Shown: piece by piece, positions 34,026 through 45,880 of the stretch
Position numbering within the stretch: the stretch's first letter is position 1
Layout of the letters: the number at the start of each line of letters is the position of its first letter
NCBI GenBank assembly: GCA_027627225.1
Contig: CM051027.1
Span: 88,024,451-88,088,450, forward strand
Length of the DNA: 64,000 nucleotides
Direction of reading: 5' to 3'
DNA from: Congeria kusceri
Taxonomy: Eukaryota > Mollusca > Bivalvia > Myida > Dreissenidae
The notes under the pieces: model-generated
Told to the model about the DNA's origin: nothing
The model's database searches: none
What the model saw: only the letters and a program-made list of their open reading frames with translations
Translations under genes and position numbers: made by a program

Positions 34026-35097
34026 AGATAATGTCTTAAATAGCAGACTGGACACCCAGAAGGGTAAAGCAGTTCCTTTTTTTACTAGTGTACTATAATT
34101 GTTTATATTTTATAATCAGAGCAACAGAAAAGGATTTCGCCAGAATTGAGTATCACACCATCATTTTTAAAATAACTGAGTACTGGATGATTTAATTGAG
34201 TACTTGACATTATGTTACAACATTAACATTAGTGTTAAGTCAAGCCATAAGCATTAATTGATTGATGGAAGTACCTAAATTGAGTAACACTCTAACACAC
34301 GAATTCCATCAATATGCCTACAATTGTACAACAAGGTATTAATGATGCGATCAAAATTCTACACTACAGGACACAAGTCATGTCATATTTTACTTGCATT
34401 GAACACTCATATTTTCACTACAGGGCTATCAGTTCCACATTGACTAATCTTTACGAAATCTGTTTGGCATTTATGGAGTTTTCTGTACATGAATTGAGTA
34501 ACTTTTAAATTGTTTATTTATTGAGTGAATGTTGTTTAAAAATAGGGTATTTATGCAAATACGCACCTTATCTGTTGCTCTGTTTTGTAATGACATTTTA
34601 TTGCCCAAAATAAAACCATTCAATCAATATATTATTCATATTATATTATTATTATATTAATATTAAAGATCATTACCATATTTACTTGAATGTATGTCAG
34701 GAAAATTTACCAATTTTGTATGCCATAATGTTGGGGGGGGTCATCTTATAAGGGTATCCTTAAAACAAACCAATTGTTTTTACCAATTTTCTGAACGTAC
34801 TATCAATGTTTCTTTTGAAAACAAACTTGACTTTAGATAAGCCGCTTATGTCATTATATTTATAAGAAATTAATGTAAATAATAATTATTGAAATGCTTA
34901 TTTTTCGTTGAATATTGATAACATTTTTTATATTAATATATATATTCATTTACGCTTAATTATGTTATCATCATTTTCTATTTGCAGAGAAATATTTACT
35001 GCGGATTGTCGTGCGTTTGTGGGTTCTGCATAAAGATGCTTATGTTATTGAAACTATTTATAAGGTTGGAAATGCTTGATGTTTAAATATTGATATA
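34026..35097. other. AT-rich spacer
   Basis: Contains scattered 'aattgagta' repeats (34150-34500) and, at about 34673, TACCATATTTACTTGAATG with GGGGGGGTCATCTTATAAG, which resembles one end of a TACCGTA-ended transposon whose partner end I could not find. No gene. Confidence 0.4.
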
Positions 35098-35798
35098 AAC
35101 AAGGCTTGTCACAGGATGTGACGTTTTCCCCCCGAAGCATATGCTTGTCAAAGGAAGGCAACACAATGTCAGTTACATGTTGGCAAAAATGACGCTTCCT
35201 ACAAAGAGTTATGGTCCTTGTACTCTGCACTTCCTCTAAACATCCTCTTTCAATATATGTGGTTTTATTTTAAATCACTTCAATACAAATGGAGTTATGC
35301 ACTGCACATACAAATTAACTGAAGGGCAATAACTCCATAAATATTGAAGAAAGAGTTGTGGTCCTTGTACTCTGCACTTCCTCTCATTATTCTCTATCAT
35401 CATATGAAGTTTCATTTGAATTCCTTCAATACTAATGGAGTTATGCTCCACACAATTAAATTAATGCTTCACATAAGGAAATAAATCAAAGGGGAATAAC
35501 TCCATATATATTGAAGAAAGAGTTGCGGTCCTTGTGCACTGCACTTCCTCTCATTGTCCTCTATCATTATATGAAGCTTTTTTAAACAAAGGGCAATAAT
35601 TCTGTAAATATTGAAGAAAGAGTTGTGGTCCTTGTACTCTGTACTTCCTCTCATTGTCCTCTATCACTATATTAAGTTTCATTTGAATCCCTTCAATACT
35701 AATGGAGTTATGCTCCGCACAAGAAGAGTGACAGACAGACGAATCGACAGACGATGCGATTATTATATGCCCCCAAAGTTCCCTTCGGGGGCATAAAA
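35098..35798 (+). mobile_element. J-family element, complete
   Basis: The 5' end AACAAGGCTTGTCACAGGATGTGAC contains the hairpin GTCACAGGATGTGAC. The core is about three monomers ('agagttgtggtccttgtact', 'ctgcacttcctctcattgtc', 'ccttcaatactaatggagtt', 'gggcaataactcc'). The 3' end has GACAGACAGACGAATCGACAGACG and the hairpin TATGCCCCC...GGGGGCATA (35766-35795), then AAAA. At 701 bp it is one of the cleanest complete units in the window. Confidence 0.9.
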
Positions 35799-36009
35799 AT
35801 ATTTACATTAATATAATATAAAATTAATGTTAAATGTATTTATATATTGTTTTTCATTTTCTATTTGCTGGGAAAAGATTGGTTACAGATTGTCGTGCGT
35901 CTGTATAAAGAACTAGTCTCGTGTATGGATTTACAAATAAAATAACTCTTTGTTTTGTTTCAGTATTTACAGACAAATATGTACACTACGTATTTGTACT
36001 AATAATTGT
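35799..36009. other. AT-rich flank of element J
   Basis: Contains 'ttttctatttgctgggaaa' and 'cagattgtcgtgcgtctg', which resemble 'ttttctatttgcagagaaat' and 'cggattgtcgtgcgtttg' at 34977-35025 on the other side of element J. The element therefore appears to lie inside or beside an older duplication. Confidence 0.45.
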
Positions 36010-37972
36010 AACAAGAGCAGTCCCAGGACAGCGCACTCGACTATTCAACGCCTTTGTCACTACAAAAAAGGGGCATAATTCTGCTAAATGCTGGTCACAG
36101 TTATGGGCCTTTGCCAGTGACCTAATATAATGACCTTTCAAGACATGTGTGAAGTTTTCATTATATAAGTACAAAAAGGGGTATAATTCTGCTAAATTGT
36201 AGGTCAGAGTTATGGGCCTTGGTCAGTGACCTTATATACTGACCCTGAAGACATGTGAAGTTTCAATTTAATATCTGTAGTAGATCAGGAGATATGAAGT
36301 TGTTGCACGCAAACTTAACCTGAATTTTCTAAGTTTACAAAGGGGCATAATTGCAGGTCGGAGTTATGGGCCTTGGTCAGTGACCTTACATAATGACATC
36401 GAAGACATGAGTGAAGTTTCAAATGAATATCTGTAGTAGTTACAGAGATATGTACAATAAGAGCTGTCTCAGGACAGCGTGGTCAGCTTTTCAAGAACTT
36501 TTTCAGAGTTATTGGCCTTTATCACTACGAAAAAGGGGCATAATTCTGTTAAAATGCTGGTCACAGTAACGTGCCTTGGCCAGTGACCTTATATAATGAC
36601 CTTGAAGACATGAGTGAAGTTTTAATTGAATATATGTAGCAGATACAGAGATACTAAGTTGTTGCATGCAAACTTTAACCTGAATTTCTAAGTACAATAA
36701 GGGGCATAAGTCTACTAAATTGTAGGTCAGAGTTATGGGCCTTAGTTAGTGACCTTATATAATCACCCTGAAGACATGTTTGAAGTTTCAATGGAATATC
36801 TACAGTAGTTATAGAGATATGGAGTTGTTGCACACGAACTTTAACCTGAATTTCTGCTAAATTGCAGGTCAGAGTTATAGGCCTTCGTCAGTGACCTCAC
36901 ATAATGACCCCGAATACATGTGTGAAGTTCCAATTGAATATCTGTAGTAGTTACAGAGATATGTACTTGTTGCACGCAAACCTTAGCCTGAATTTTCTCT
37001 TGCAAGCAAACCTTAACCTGACTTTTGTAGGTACAAAAAGGGGCATAATTCTGCTAAAATGCTGGTGACAGTTATGGGTCTTGGCCAGTGACCTTATATA
37101 ATGACCCTGAAGGCATGTGTAAAGTTTCAATTGAATATCTGCAGTAGATACAGAGATATGGAGTTATTTTCTAAGTACAAAAAGGGGCATAAATCTGCTA
37201 AATTGCAGGTCAGAATTATGGGCCTTGGTCAGTGACCTCACATAATGACCCCGAACACATGTGTGAAGTTTCAATTAGATATCTGTAGTAGTTACAGAGA
37301 TAGGGACTTATTGCATGCAAAACTTAACCAGAGCCTTACGCAGATGCCGACAAATGGGCGAGTAGTATAGATTATTCTGAGAATAGTCAAGCTAAAAAGG
37401 GGCATAACTCTGCTAAATTGCAGGTCAGAGTTATGGGCCTTGGTCTGTGACCTCACATATTGACCCTGAAGACATGTGTGAAGATTCAATTGAATATCTG
37501 TAGTAGTTACATAGATATGTACTTGTTGCATGCAAACCTTAACCTGAATTTTCACTTGCATGCAAACCTTAACCTCACTTTTCTAAGTACAAAAAGGGGC
37601 ATAATACTGCTAAAATGCTAGTCACAGTAATAGGTCCTGGCCAGTGACCTTATATAATGACCCTGAAGGCATATGTGAAGTTTCAATTGAATATCTGCAG
37701 TTGATACAGAGATATGGAGTTGTTGCACGCAAACTTGATTTTCCAAGTACATAAAGGGGCATAATTCTGCTACATTGCAGGTCAGAGTTAGGGCCTTGGT
37801 CAGTAACCTCACATAATGACCCCGAAGACATGTGTGAAGTTTCAATTCAATATCTCTAGTAGTTACAGACAAATGGACTTGTTGCACACAAACCTTAACC
37901 AGAGCATTATGCAGAAGCCGATAAACGGGTGAGTAGTATAGCTCGAACTATTCGGTGAATAGCCAAGCTAAA
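36010..37972 (+). repeat. K-family arrays with B-type ends
   Basis: The B-type 5' end AACAAGAGCAGTCCCAGGACAGCGCACTCGAC is followed by K-core monomers ('aaggggcataattctgct', 'ggtcagagttatgggcctt', 'agtgacctcacataatgacc', 'tgtgaagtttcaattgaat'). A second B-type 5' end lies at about 36453. Two B-type 3' ends lie in tandem at 37350-37395 and 37925-37971, each 'gagtagtatag...' with a hairpin and GCTAAAAA. Confidence 0.85.
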
Positions 37973-37975
37973 AAC

Positions 37976-39841
37976 AACTAGAATTGTCATATGAGTGACG
38001 GATATAAGCTAAAAAATATGGCATCCATTCGAAAGAAATGGACAGAGAGAGAACGCTTTAATTTGTGAATGGTCCACAGACTATTTGGAAAAATTTAATT
38101 TCAATAGGAACCATAACTCTGTCAACATTAAGTGGTTTGTAACCAAAGTTGAACATGATCTGTATTTTATGATGTTACACCTATGTACCAAAAATAATTT
38201 AAATATGTGAAGCTTTTCATGAGTTATTGTTCATGTTTTTCGGGAATTTAAGTAAAAAAGGGACCATAACTGTTCAAAATTTAGTGGTTTGTAACCAAAG
38301 TCGAACTTGACCTGTATTTTATGATGCTACACATGTGTTCCAATAATTATACAAATATGTCAAGCCATTGTTGAGTTATCGTCAGGAAACCATGTCTTTA
38401 GGGAATTTAAGTCAAATAAAGGGTCATAAATCTGTCAAAATTTAGTAGTTTGTAACCAAAGTCGAACTTGACCCCTTTTTTATGACGCTACACATGCATA
38501 CCAACAATTATTGGAATACCGTAAATGTCCTTATTGATGCCCATGCCCTAATAGACGTGCATGGGGTATTTTTTGGTCCCCAAAATATTTTTTTTCAATC
38601 AAGTTTTTAGAACATTAACGAAAATCTAAAGTTAATTTCGATAGAAACAATTAAATAGTCCGCCAAATTTATGTATCCGGAATTGCCTGTATATAAATAA
38701 ACCTAAGCCCCACTATACGGGTTACCCGCAACTATATATGACGCGAGTGAATGGGACTACAACAATTCATTACAATATTATTAATATTTATTATAAGAAC
38801 ATGTAATAACAGTTTGCGCACGCAAAGCAAGTTTCACGCTTCCTATGTGGAGGTTTCAACAAGCGCTGTCAAAAGCAGTCAACCAGAATGTTGTGAACAG
38901 TGCCATTATTATACATGTACCGTTAGCATACATGTATTAAGGTTCTAGGTGTAAAGCATTATGATTGACAACCAAACAAGAAATACTGTTTTAATGTATT
39001 CTGATAAACAAGGAATACAAATGTAGGCAAATTGTGAGGAAACGTTTTCCAATATTTACCGGTATTTATATTTCATTATTACAAACTATCCCACATTATT
39101 CACGTCTATAATGTTAATAATTTAGACTGTACCATTGTGCATTACGTCGTGCGAGTGAGCTCGTCGTGTCGATCGACGATATTAATTTAGACAGTACCAT
39201 CGTGAATTTTCTCATCGGCCGCATTTAGATTTAGACTGTACCAATGTGTATTACGTCACTGGAAAGTACGCATACATGAAAACTTGATTTCTGGAGAATA
39301 AAAAAAAAATGGCTCCATTTAAACGCGCAGGGGTCCTAAAATGACACGCGCCCTGCGCGTCAAAAAGGACATTTACGGTATGTCAAGCCATTCTTGAGTC
39401 ATCATCCAGAAATAATGTTTTTAGGCAATTTTAAGTCAAAATGGGTCCATAACTCTGTCAAAATTTAGTGGTTTGTAACCAACATCGAACTTGTTATATA
39501 TTTTATGATGTTACACGTGTACCAAAAATTATTTGTATATGTCAAGCATTTCTTGAGTTATCATCTGCAAACCATGTTTTTAGGGAATTATAAGTCGAAA
39601 AGGGGCCATAACATAAAAATTTAGTGGTTTGTAACCAACATTGAACTTGACCTGTTTTTTAAGACATCGAACTTGACCTGTATTCTATGATGTTACACAT
39701 GTGTACCAAAAATTATTTGAATATGTCAAGCCTTCCTTGAGTTATCATCCGGAAACGAAAAACCAACAGACCGACAGACCAACAGACTGACAAGCTCACT
39801 CCTATACACCCCCCCTAAACTTTGTTTGTGGGGGTATAATT
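37976..39841 (+). repeat. F-family element carrying a nested MITE
   Basis: Same 5' end (AACTAG...GTCATATGAGTGAC), core and 3' end ('gaccgacagaccaacagact', 'gacaagctcactc', TTTGTTTGTGGGGGTATAA) as the copies at 7421 and 61494. It is split by the TA-flanked element at 38517-39380. Removing that insert leaves about 1.0 kb of F repeat. Confidence 0.88.
38517..39380. mobile_element. TACCGTAA-ended MITE, TA target duplication
   Basis: The ends are TACCGTAAATGTCCTT on the left (38517) and its exact reverse complement AAGGACATTTACGGTA on the right (to 39380); similarity extends to about 24 bp. Comparison with other F monomers ('gaatatgtcaagcc') shows the empty site: GAA-TA-tgtcaagcc became GAA-TA[insert]TA-tgtcaagcc. 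The 860-bp interior has no transposase. It includes three copies of 'atttagactgtaccat.gtg' (about 39122, 39185 and 39232). The TA duplication and TACCGTAA ends point to the Tc1/mariner-pogo group. Confidence 0.92.
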
Positions 39842-40395
39842 ATGTCTTAGATGTAAGTTCTATGAATGGCGTCTTTGACAATCATATACAAAAGCAATCT
39901 GTCTTGTTATTCGACATGTGAATTGGAGAATTCCTTTAGTATGCAATAATTGTTGAACAAACACCATTGTCAAGTTTAGGGATCCCTTTAGACCCTTAAC
40001 TGCTGCAAAAACACCATTGTCATAAATGACAGTTTGTTTATTGACCCCTAACTGACACACGAGACCCATGTTTGTTCGCAAGTCGGTCGTTTGTTATCAA
40101 CCCGTTATTAACAATATCGCTTCCCACCTCCAACACCAATTTGCAAAAACTGACTAACCAGGTTAATGATTGGTCAATCAAATATTGCCTTGACCAATAG
40201 TATTGTTTGGTTATGCTTTTTGTTCAGCCTATTTTCTGAATACGTTCATGTCCATCATTTTAATTGGTTTGCACAAATATCACCGAAAGTAATTAAACAA
40301 TAACAGATTGTAAATACAGATAATCATAATCATTCTAGATTTCAAAAGTATAAGATTGCAATTTGGAAAGATTTAAGATAAGGGGTTAAATTAGC
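39842..40395. other. Spacer before the pogo relic
   Basis: Moderately AT-rich. No repeat family recognised. It may include the left end of the pogo-type transposon whose transposase starts at 40396, but I could not identify an inverted repeat. Confidence 0.35.
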
Positions 40396-41640
40396 ATGTC
40401 GTTAAAACAGAAAAGAGCTTCGTATGACGTCAGTTTCAAACTGATAGTCATAATGTATGCTAAGTCTAACACTATCTGTGCTGCCAAACAAGAGTTTGGT
40501 ATCACAGAAAAGATGGTTAGAGACTGGCATTAGAAAGAGGACAAGATGAAACAGTCCTCTAATAAAACCTTGTAACAGATGTGGCCGGTTATTGCACCAT
40601 ACGAGGAATTGGAGGCAAAAGTAAAGGAGTGGCTAATCGATCTCTGGCCAACGGATACATCGTCACGTGCGCAACAATCCGCTTGCGGGCACTGCAAAGT
40701 AGATGGGGCTGACAGAGTCAATGGCATCAAATGGGTGGTAATCAAACTTCATGGACAGACACAGACTGCGCATGTATCAGCATACACACATCGCACAGAA
40801 GCTGCCAACTGATGTTGACAATAAGGTGACAGCTTTTCACAAGTTTGTCATCAATCTCAGGAATGGCTAGGAGTTTGATCTGGAGTCAATCTGCAACATG
40901 GATGAGACCCCCATGTTTTTCAACAGGCCTGGGAACCAGACAACTGACATAAAAGGGGCCAAGACAGTGTTGGTGAAGGCTACAGGGGCCGAGAAACAAC
41001 AATTCACCGTAATCCTGTTTTGCCTAGCTGACCGTACCAAACTGAAGCCTGCCATTGTCTTAAAGCGGAAGACAATGCCAAAAGAGAAGATTCCGGATGG
41101 TGTAGTGGTGTATGTGCAACCCAAAGGGTGGGTGGATGAATCTGTTCTCATGGACTGGTTGCATGACATATGGTTCAAGCGTCCTGGTGCACTGCTGAAC
41201 CATATGTCCTTGCTTGTGTAGGACGTGTTCCTGGCACACCTGCTAGAGAGTGTTAAGGACCACCTGAAACGTATCAGGCAGTGATTCCTGGTGGCTGCAG
41301 ATCGTTCCTGCAACCGCTGGATGTGTGCCTAAACAAGCCCTTTAAGGGCAAGATGAGAACCAAGTGGAACGAATGGATGGTTTCAGGCACTAAGCAAATA
41401 ACCAAAGCTAATACTTGAAATGACCGGACTCAACCACGTTGTGCCAGTGGGTAAAAGACGCCTGGAGTAAGGTGCCATCCACTATGATGATGAGATCTTG
41501 CCTCAAGTATGGCATCTCCAACACAGTCGATGGCGATGGTGGTGTTTATGATGACTGTGTGTCTGAGCGTGAATTCTAAGAATTGTCCTGGAGTGACGAT
41601 GACGATGAAGAATTGGGAGGGATTTTAAGAGTGCTGATAT
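40396..41640 (+). pseudogene. pogo/POGK-type transposase, broken
   Basis: Starts ATG with KQKRASYDVSFKLIVIMYAK...CAAKQEFGITEKMVRDW, a brinker-like HTH. It continues through a linker frame (40579-40812), then 'ICNMDETPMFFNRPGN' (40890-40940, first catalytic Asp with the ET motif intact), 'GAKTVLVKATGAEKQQFTVI' and 'LLV.DVFLAHLLESVKDHLK' (second Asp region, about 41210-41265). The C-terminal part is 'VIPGGCRSFLQPLDVCLNKP' (about 41275-41345, third Asp) with 'TKWNEWMVSG'. It ends with 'KYGISNTVDGDGG' and an acidic tail. Nonsense codons occur at about 40531, 40573, 40810, 40878 and 41218, with frameshifts at the two HTH/linker joints and in the last 200 bp. Same family as 12046-13326 but a separate lineage. 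Confidence 0.85.
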
Positions 41641-42386
41641 AGAAAATATAGAATAAGAATAAAGAGGTAAGTTCTATACAAAACAAGGAGTCAGTTAAAT
41701 GATGATGTAGACAACAACTGTCGTCCATTTTTCTGGGGTGAACTTGACTGTTGAAGACTTAGTATTATTTCATGGAATATACTGTTCAGTTTGCAGAATA
41801 CCATTGTTTTAGTTTTGAATTTGTGTCATTATATATTGAATGAAGTCTGGTAAGATATTGCAGTTTTCAATGATAGTACGTGTGAGTTTTATGGGTTCTC
41901 ATACGGCACAAACATTTCATCAAGGCCATGACACATGGCCAGACCCAACCAACTCCCTGACTGAAAAGGGACCATTAACATATCTTCCATTGGGTGGGTG
42001 GATATTAAATTTCCATTGAATCAACATTAAGCCAGGAAACACATTCAAACATAAACACCTTTCAATGGTCAATGCTAAATTTCATTTTGTAATAAACAAG
42101 AAACAGCATTGCTCCTATGCAAGGGGACAAAAGTTTTTCAACAAATTTCACCCAGGCCATAACTTCACTGATGTAAAAGGTCACCAAACGTGGAATCTGT
42201 GAAGACACCGACACAGATTGATGGATAAAGGAGAAAACATATTGCTTTAGTTTCCTTGTTTGAAAGCCCTAACCAAGATGCACATCACAAACCAAATAAA
42301 GAATGTTCATTCCTAGGACATGGGGAAGAGTTAGAAACCTTTTACATGTAATGCATGTTAGTTTTAACATGGACTAATGGAAATCA
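41641..42386. other. Spacer
   Basis: AT-rich, no gene. Contains 'aacaagaaacagcattgctc' near 42100, which looks like an element 5' end but has no matching core. Confidence 0.35.
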
Positions 42387-43668
42387 AACAAGGCAGTCCA
42401 AAGGACAGCTATATCCCCGGCTGTGATCCTTCATTAGATTTTAAAGGTGACTTCGAAGTATCACACTGACTTAAATCAGTTTCATGAAAATTCCTTAAAG
42501 GGCATAGGAGATATGGATCTGACATGAAAATGGAGGCTCAAACATTTGACCTTTAAGTGCAACCTTGACCTTGAGGTGGCAAGACTGCGCTATGCTTTCT
42601 TCACATGGCCTCAATGTGATAAATATTTGAGCCAAGTTTTGTGAAAATCCTTCAAAGGGCATAGGAGATATGGAGCAGACACAAAAATGGAGGCTCAAAC
42701 ATTTGACCTTCAAGTGTGACCTTGACCTTGAGGTGGCGTGACTGCCTCATGCCTTCTGCACATTGCCTCAATGTGATAAACATTTGAGGCAAGTTTCATG
42801 AAAATCCTTTAAAGGGCACAGGAGATATAGAACGGACATGAAAATACAGGCTAAAACCTTCAACCTTCAAGTGTGACCTTGACCTTGAGTTGGCATAATG
42901 GCTTATGCCTTCTGCACATGGTCTCAATGAGCAAAACATTTGAGGCAAGTTTCATGAAAATCCTTCAAAGGGTATAGGGCATATGGAGCGGACACGAAAA
43001 ATGGACACAAAAATGGAGGCTCAAAAATTTTACCTTAAAGTGTGACCTTGACCTTGAGCTCTCAAAAGGCATAGGAGATATGGAGCGGACACGAAATGGA
43101 GGCTCCAATATTTGACCTTCAAATGTGACCTTGACCTTGAGCCGGCATGACTGACTCATGCCTTCTACACATCGTCTCAATGACCTAAACATTTGAGCCA
43201 AGTTTCATGAAAATCCTTCAAAGGGTATAGGAGATATGGAGCGGACACGAAATGGAGGCTCAAATATTTGACCTCAAGTGTGACCTTGACCTTGAGCCGG
43301 CATGACTGACTCATGCCTTCTGCACATCGTCTCAATGGCCTAAACATTTGAGCCAAGTTTCATAAAAATCCTTCAAAGGCTATAGGAGATATGGAGTGGA
43401 CACGAAATGGAGGCTCACACATTTGACCTTCAAGTGTGACCTTGACCTTGAGCCAGCGTGACTGACTCATGCCTTCTGCACATTGTCTCAATGACCTAAA
43501 CATTTGAGCCAAGTTTCATGAAAATCCATCAAAGGGTATAGAAGATATGGAGCGGAAACGAAAATGTTACGGACAGACAGACAGACAGACAGACGGACGG
43601 ATGGCCAGACGCGCGGACGAAGGGCATTCCTATAATCGCCCTCCCGCTTCACGGCGGGGGATTTAAAA
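42387..43668 (+). repeat. L-family element, complete
   Basis: The 5' end AACAAGGCAGTCCAAAGGACAGC contains the hairpin GTCC-AAA-GGAC. About eight monomers of roughly 157 bp carry 'gtgaccttgaccttgag', 'actcatgccttctgcacat', 'agccaagtttcatgaaaatc' and 'gggtataggagatatggag'. The 3' end is a GACAGACAGACAGACAGACG tract (about 43573) and the hairpin CCCTCCCGC-TTCAC-GGCGGGGG (43639-43662), then ATTTAAAAAA. Confidence 0.88.
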
Positions 43669-44122
43669 AAACACTTGATGCGAAATCATATGCTTAAACA
43701 TAATGTAATAATTTTATCTCTATTTTTCTAGATGAGATCATCATGAAAACCTAAACTGACAAGGGATTGTCTTACTGGAGTGAAATTCTGACAAGTTAAG
43801 CTCTTGTCTTCATGAACTTAATCCCAGGAACACATGGATTTAGAAATAGGACACTTGAAAGAGCCTCCAATGTGACAGGCCAAGGAAAGACAGCAAATTA
43901 GAGGCATAATTGATATTCTATAACCCCATATATGGCTTTTCAGAAAGCCAGTATGAAGCATGGACAAGAATGTTTGATTAAAAGTTGGGCTCAATTAAAT
44001 GGCCTATTGTGTCTCTTAAAATCCAGATTGGATTCTTTCCGACACAATGATAAATCACAAAATCCTACGTTTACAAAAAATTGACAACTTTGATGCAATT
44101 TACAGCCACTAATGTAATTACA

Positions 44123-44385
44123 GGGCCAGTATTCATCAACCCATTCTTAGACTTAAGAATGAAGAATAGACTTAGACTCAAGAATTAATACACGTGCATT
44201 TGCAAGTATACAAGGCACAAATGTTGCGCATGTCATCAATAAATCGTTCTAAATAAAGAATTATAAAATAAGTGTTGGTGAATACAGAGTAAGATTCAAT
44301 TTAACATCCTTTTTAGAACAAAACAGTTTAAAGAATATTCTTTATTCTTAAGTCTTAAGAAACGGTTGGTGAATAGCCTGGGTCA
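44123..44385. mobile_element. MITE with TTAAGAATAAAGAATA-type inverted repeats
   Basis: Left end 'gccagtattcatcaaccc' plus 'attcttagacttaagaat'; right end, inverted, 'aggctattcaccaaccg' plus 'tttcttaagacttaagaat'. These make imperfect inverted repeats of about 45 bp around a 170-bp AT-rich centre. No coding capacity. TSD not clear. Confidence 0.75.
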
Positions 44386-45880
44386 ACTTTTACATACGGA
44401 ATATTCCAAGAGCATGTATTAGTCAAGTGGCTTGTGTAATGACGTATCACACGAGAGGCGGAGCATACTCTTGGAACAATTGACTAGCGTAATATTCCTT
44501 TTATTATATACCACGATAAACTTCAGATGTGCATTTACCTTATTTTATTTGATTAAAAACTACATTAATGACTGATCAGTTTATGTATAGATTATATTTG
44601 TTTACATAACTCTATGATAACGTCATGAAAAAAGTAGTCCGGCTAGTATGGTAATACGGGATTGGAAAATTAGCGAGTAGCATAATACGGGATTTTGTTT
44701 CTGATGACATGTATTTCACCGATTGATACAGCATGTATTTTGTTAAGATTTTATAAAGGTATATAATAAAATGGTATATTGTTACAGGCAATATCTCTTT
44801 CTCTTTATATCTATCTCTATATAAGCATCTTTCTGCTTTTTGTTTGTTTTATCACATATGATTTTCGGCTTTAAGTCATTGACACCATTTATATCAATGT
44901 CAGACCTCCATCACTGCTCCTGGGGGCCGTTTTTTTGTTTCTGTAGATTATCTACAAATCTAATTTAAACCCATTACAGTAGATGTGCATCAATAAGTTC
45001 AACCAACTTTACATCTTGGTGTTGGGAAAATGGCTTTTTGGTAAGGTAAGAGTATTATAACAAATGTTTTAATTTTTTGGCAATACATGCTGGTGATTGC
45101 TATTCCTTATAATAACTACATTTATACACTGAGTATCACAAAATGTTGCACTGTTGCCACAGTACCATGATATGTACTGTAATGTGCACGCATCTTAGTG
45201 ATAAGGGTATGATTTACAAAAAATTTAGATATATATCAATACTACAGTTTTTTTGTGTTTTCATAAAAATTATTATTTTAATATATGCAATTTGTATTTC
45301 TAATCCTTCAGAATTTCTTCTGAGTCTATCTAACAGTATATCCTCTGGCAATAACAAACTTTCTTTAAATATTCATGACTAGATAATCAAATATACAAGC
45401 CAGTCAAATGTGACAATTATATGTAATCAAGTATAAACAAGCATAATATTATACCATACATTTTCATATTGGACTGATCATAGCAAGATAGACCGCTGAG
45501 CAGTGGAATGTATGCCCCATAATTCACAGTCAATTGACACCACATTAAGACTCAAGGCACAGCTGACATTACTGTGATGTAGCGCAGGGTTAACTATATA
45601 TGCATAGGAACAAAGAACTGCATTGCCCAGTATGCCAAAGAATGTGGAAACACTTATCTAAGAGCAAGACACTAGGACTAGAAAAGACCTTGCATTTATT
45701 AAATTTTGTAACTTTAGTTGGTAACTTACAAGACTTGACTTGTTCAAAGATAGTGATATGCCAAACAAATTGCACAGGCTATTGAAAACAAAGAAATGTC
45801 CTGCCAGTTCCGAAAGATTTTCTTGAAAGCTGACGAGGCCTTCAGTCTTTTAAGGAACGATACTTAATTATTCACAAAAG
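44386..45880. other. Spacer with an inverted repeat and weak exon candidates
   Basis: An imperfect inverted repeat lies at about 44400-44512 ('ggaatattccaagagcatg' and 'actcttggaaca...aatattcc'). A 61-bp segment at about 44976-45036 has an acceptor (CCCATTACAG) and a donor (GTAAGG) and one open frame. A plus-strand frame at 45600-45785 contains ELHCPVCQRMWKHLSKSK, a C-x2-C zinc-finger-like start without the second pair. None is enough for a gene call. Confidence 0.35.
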
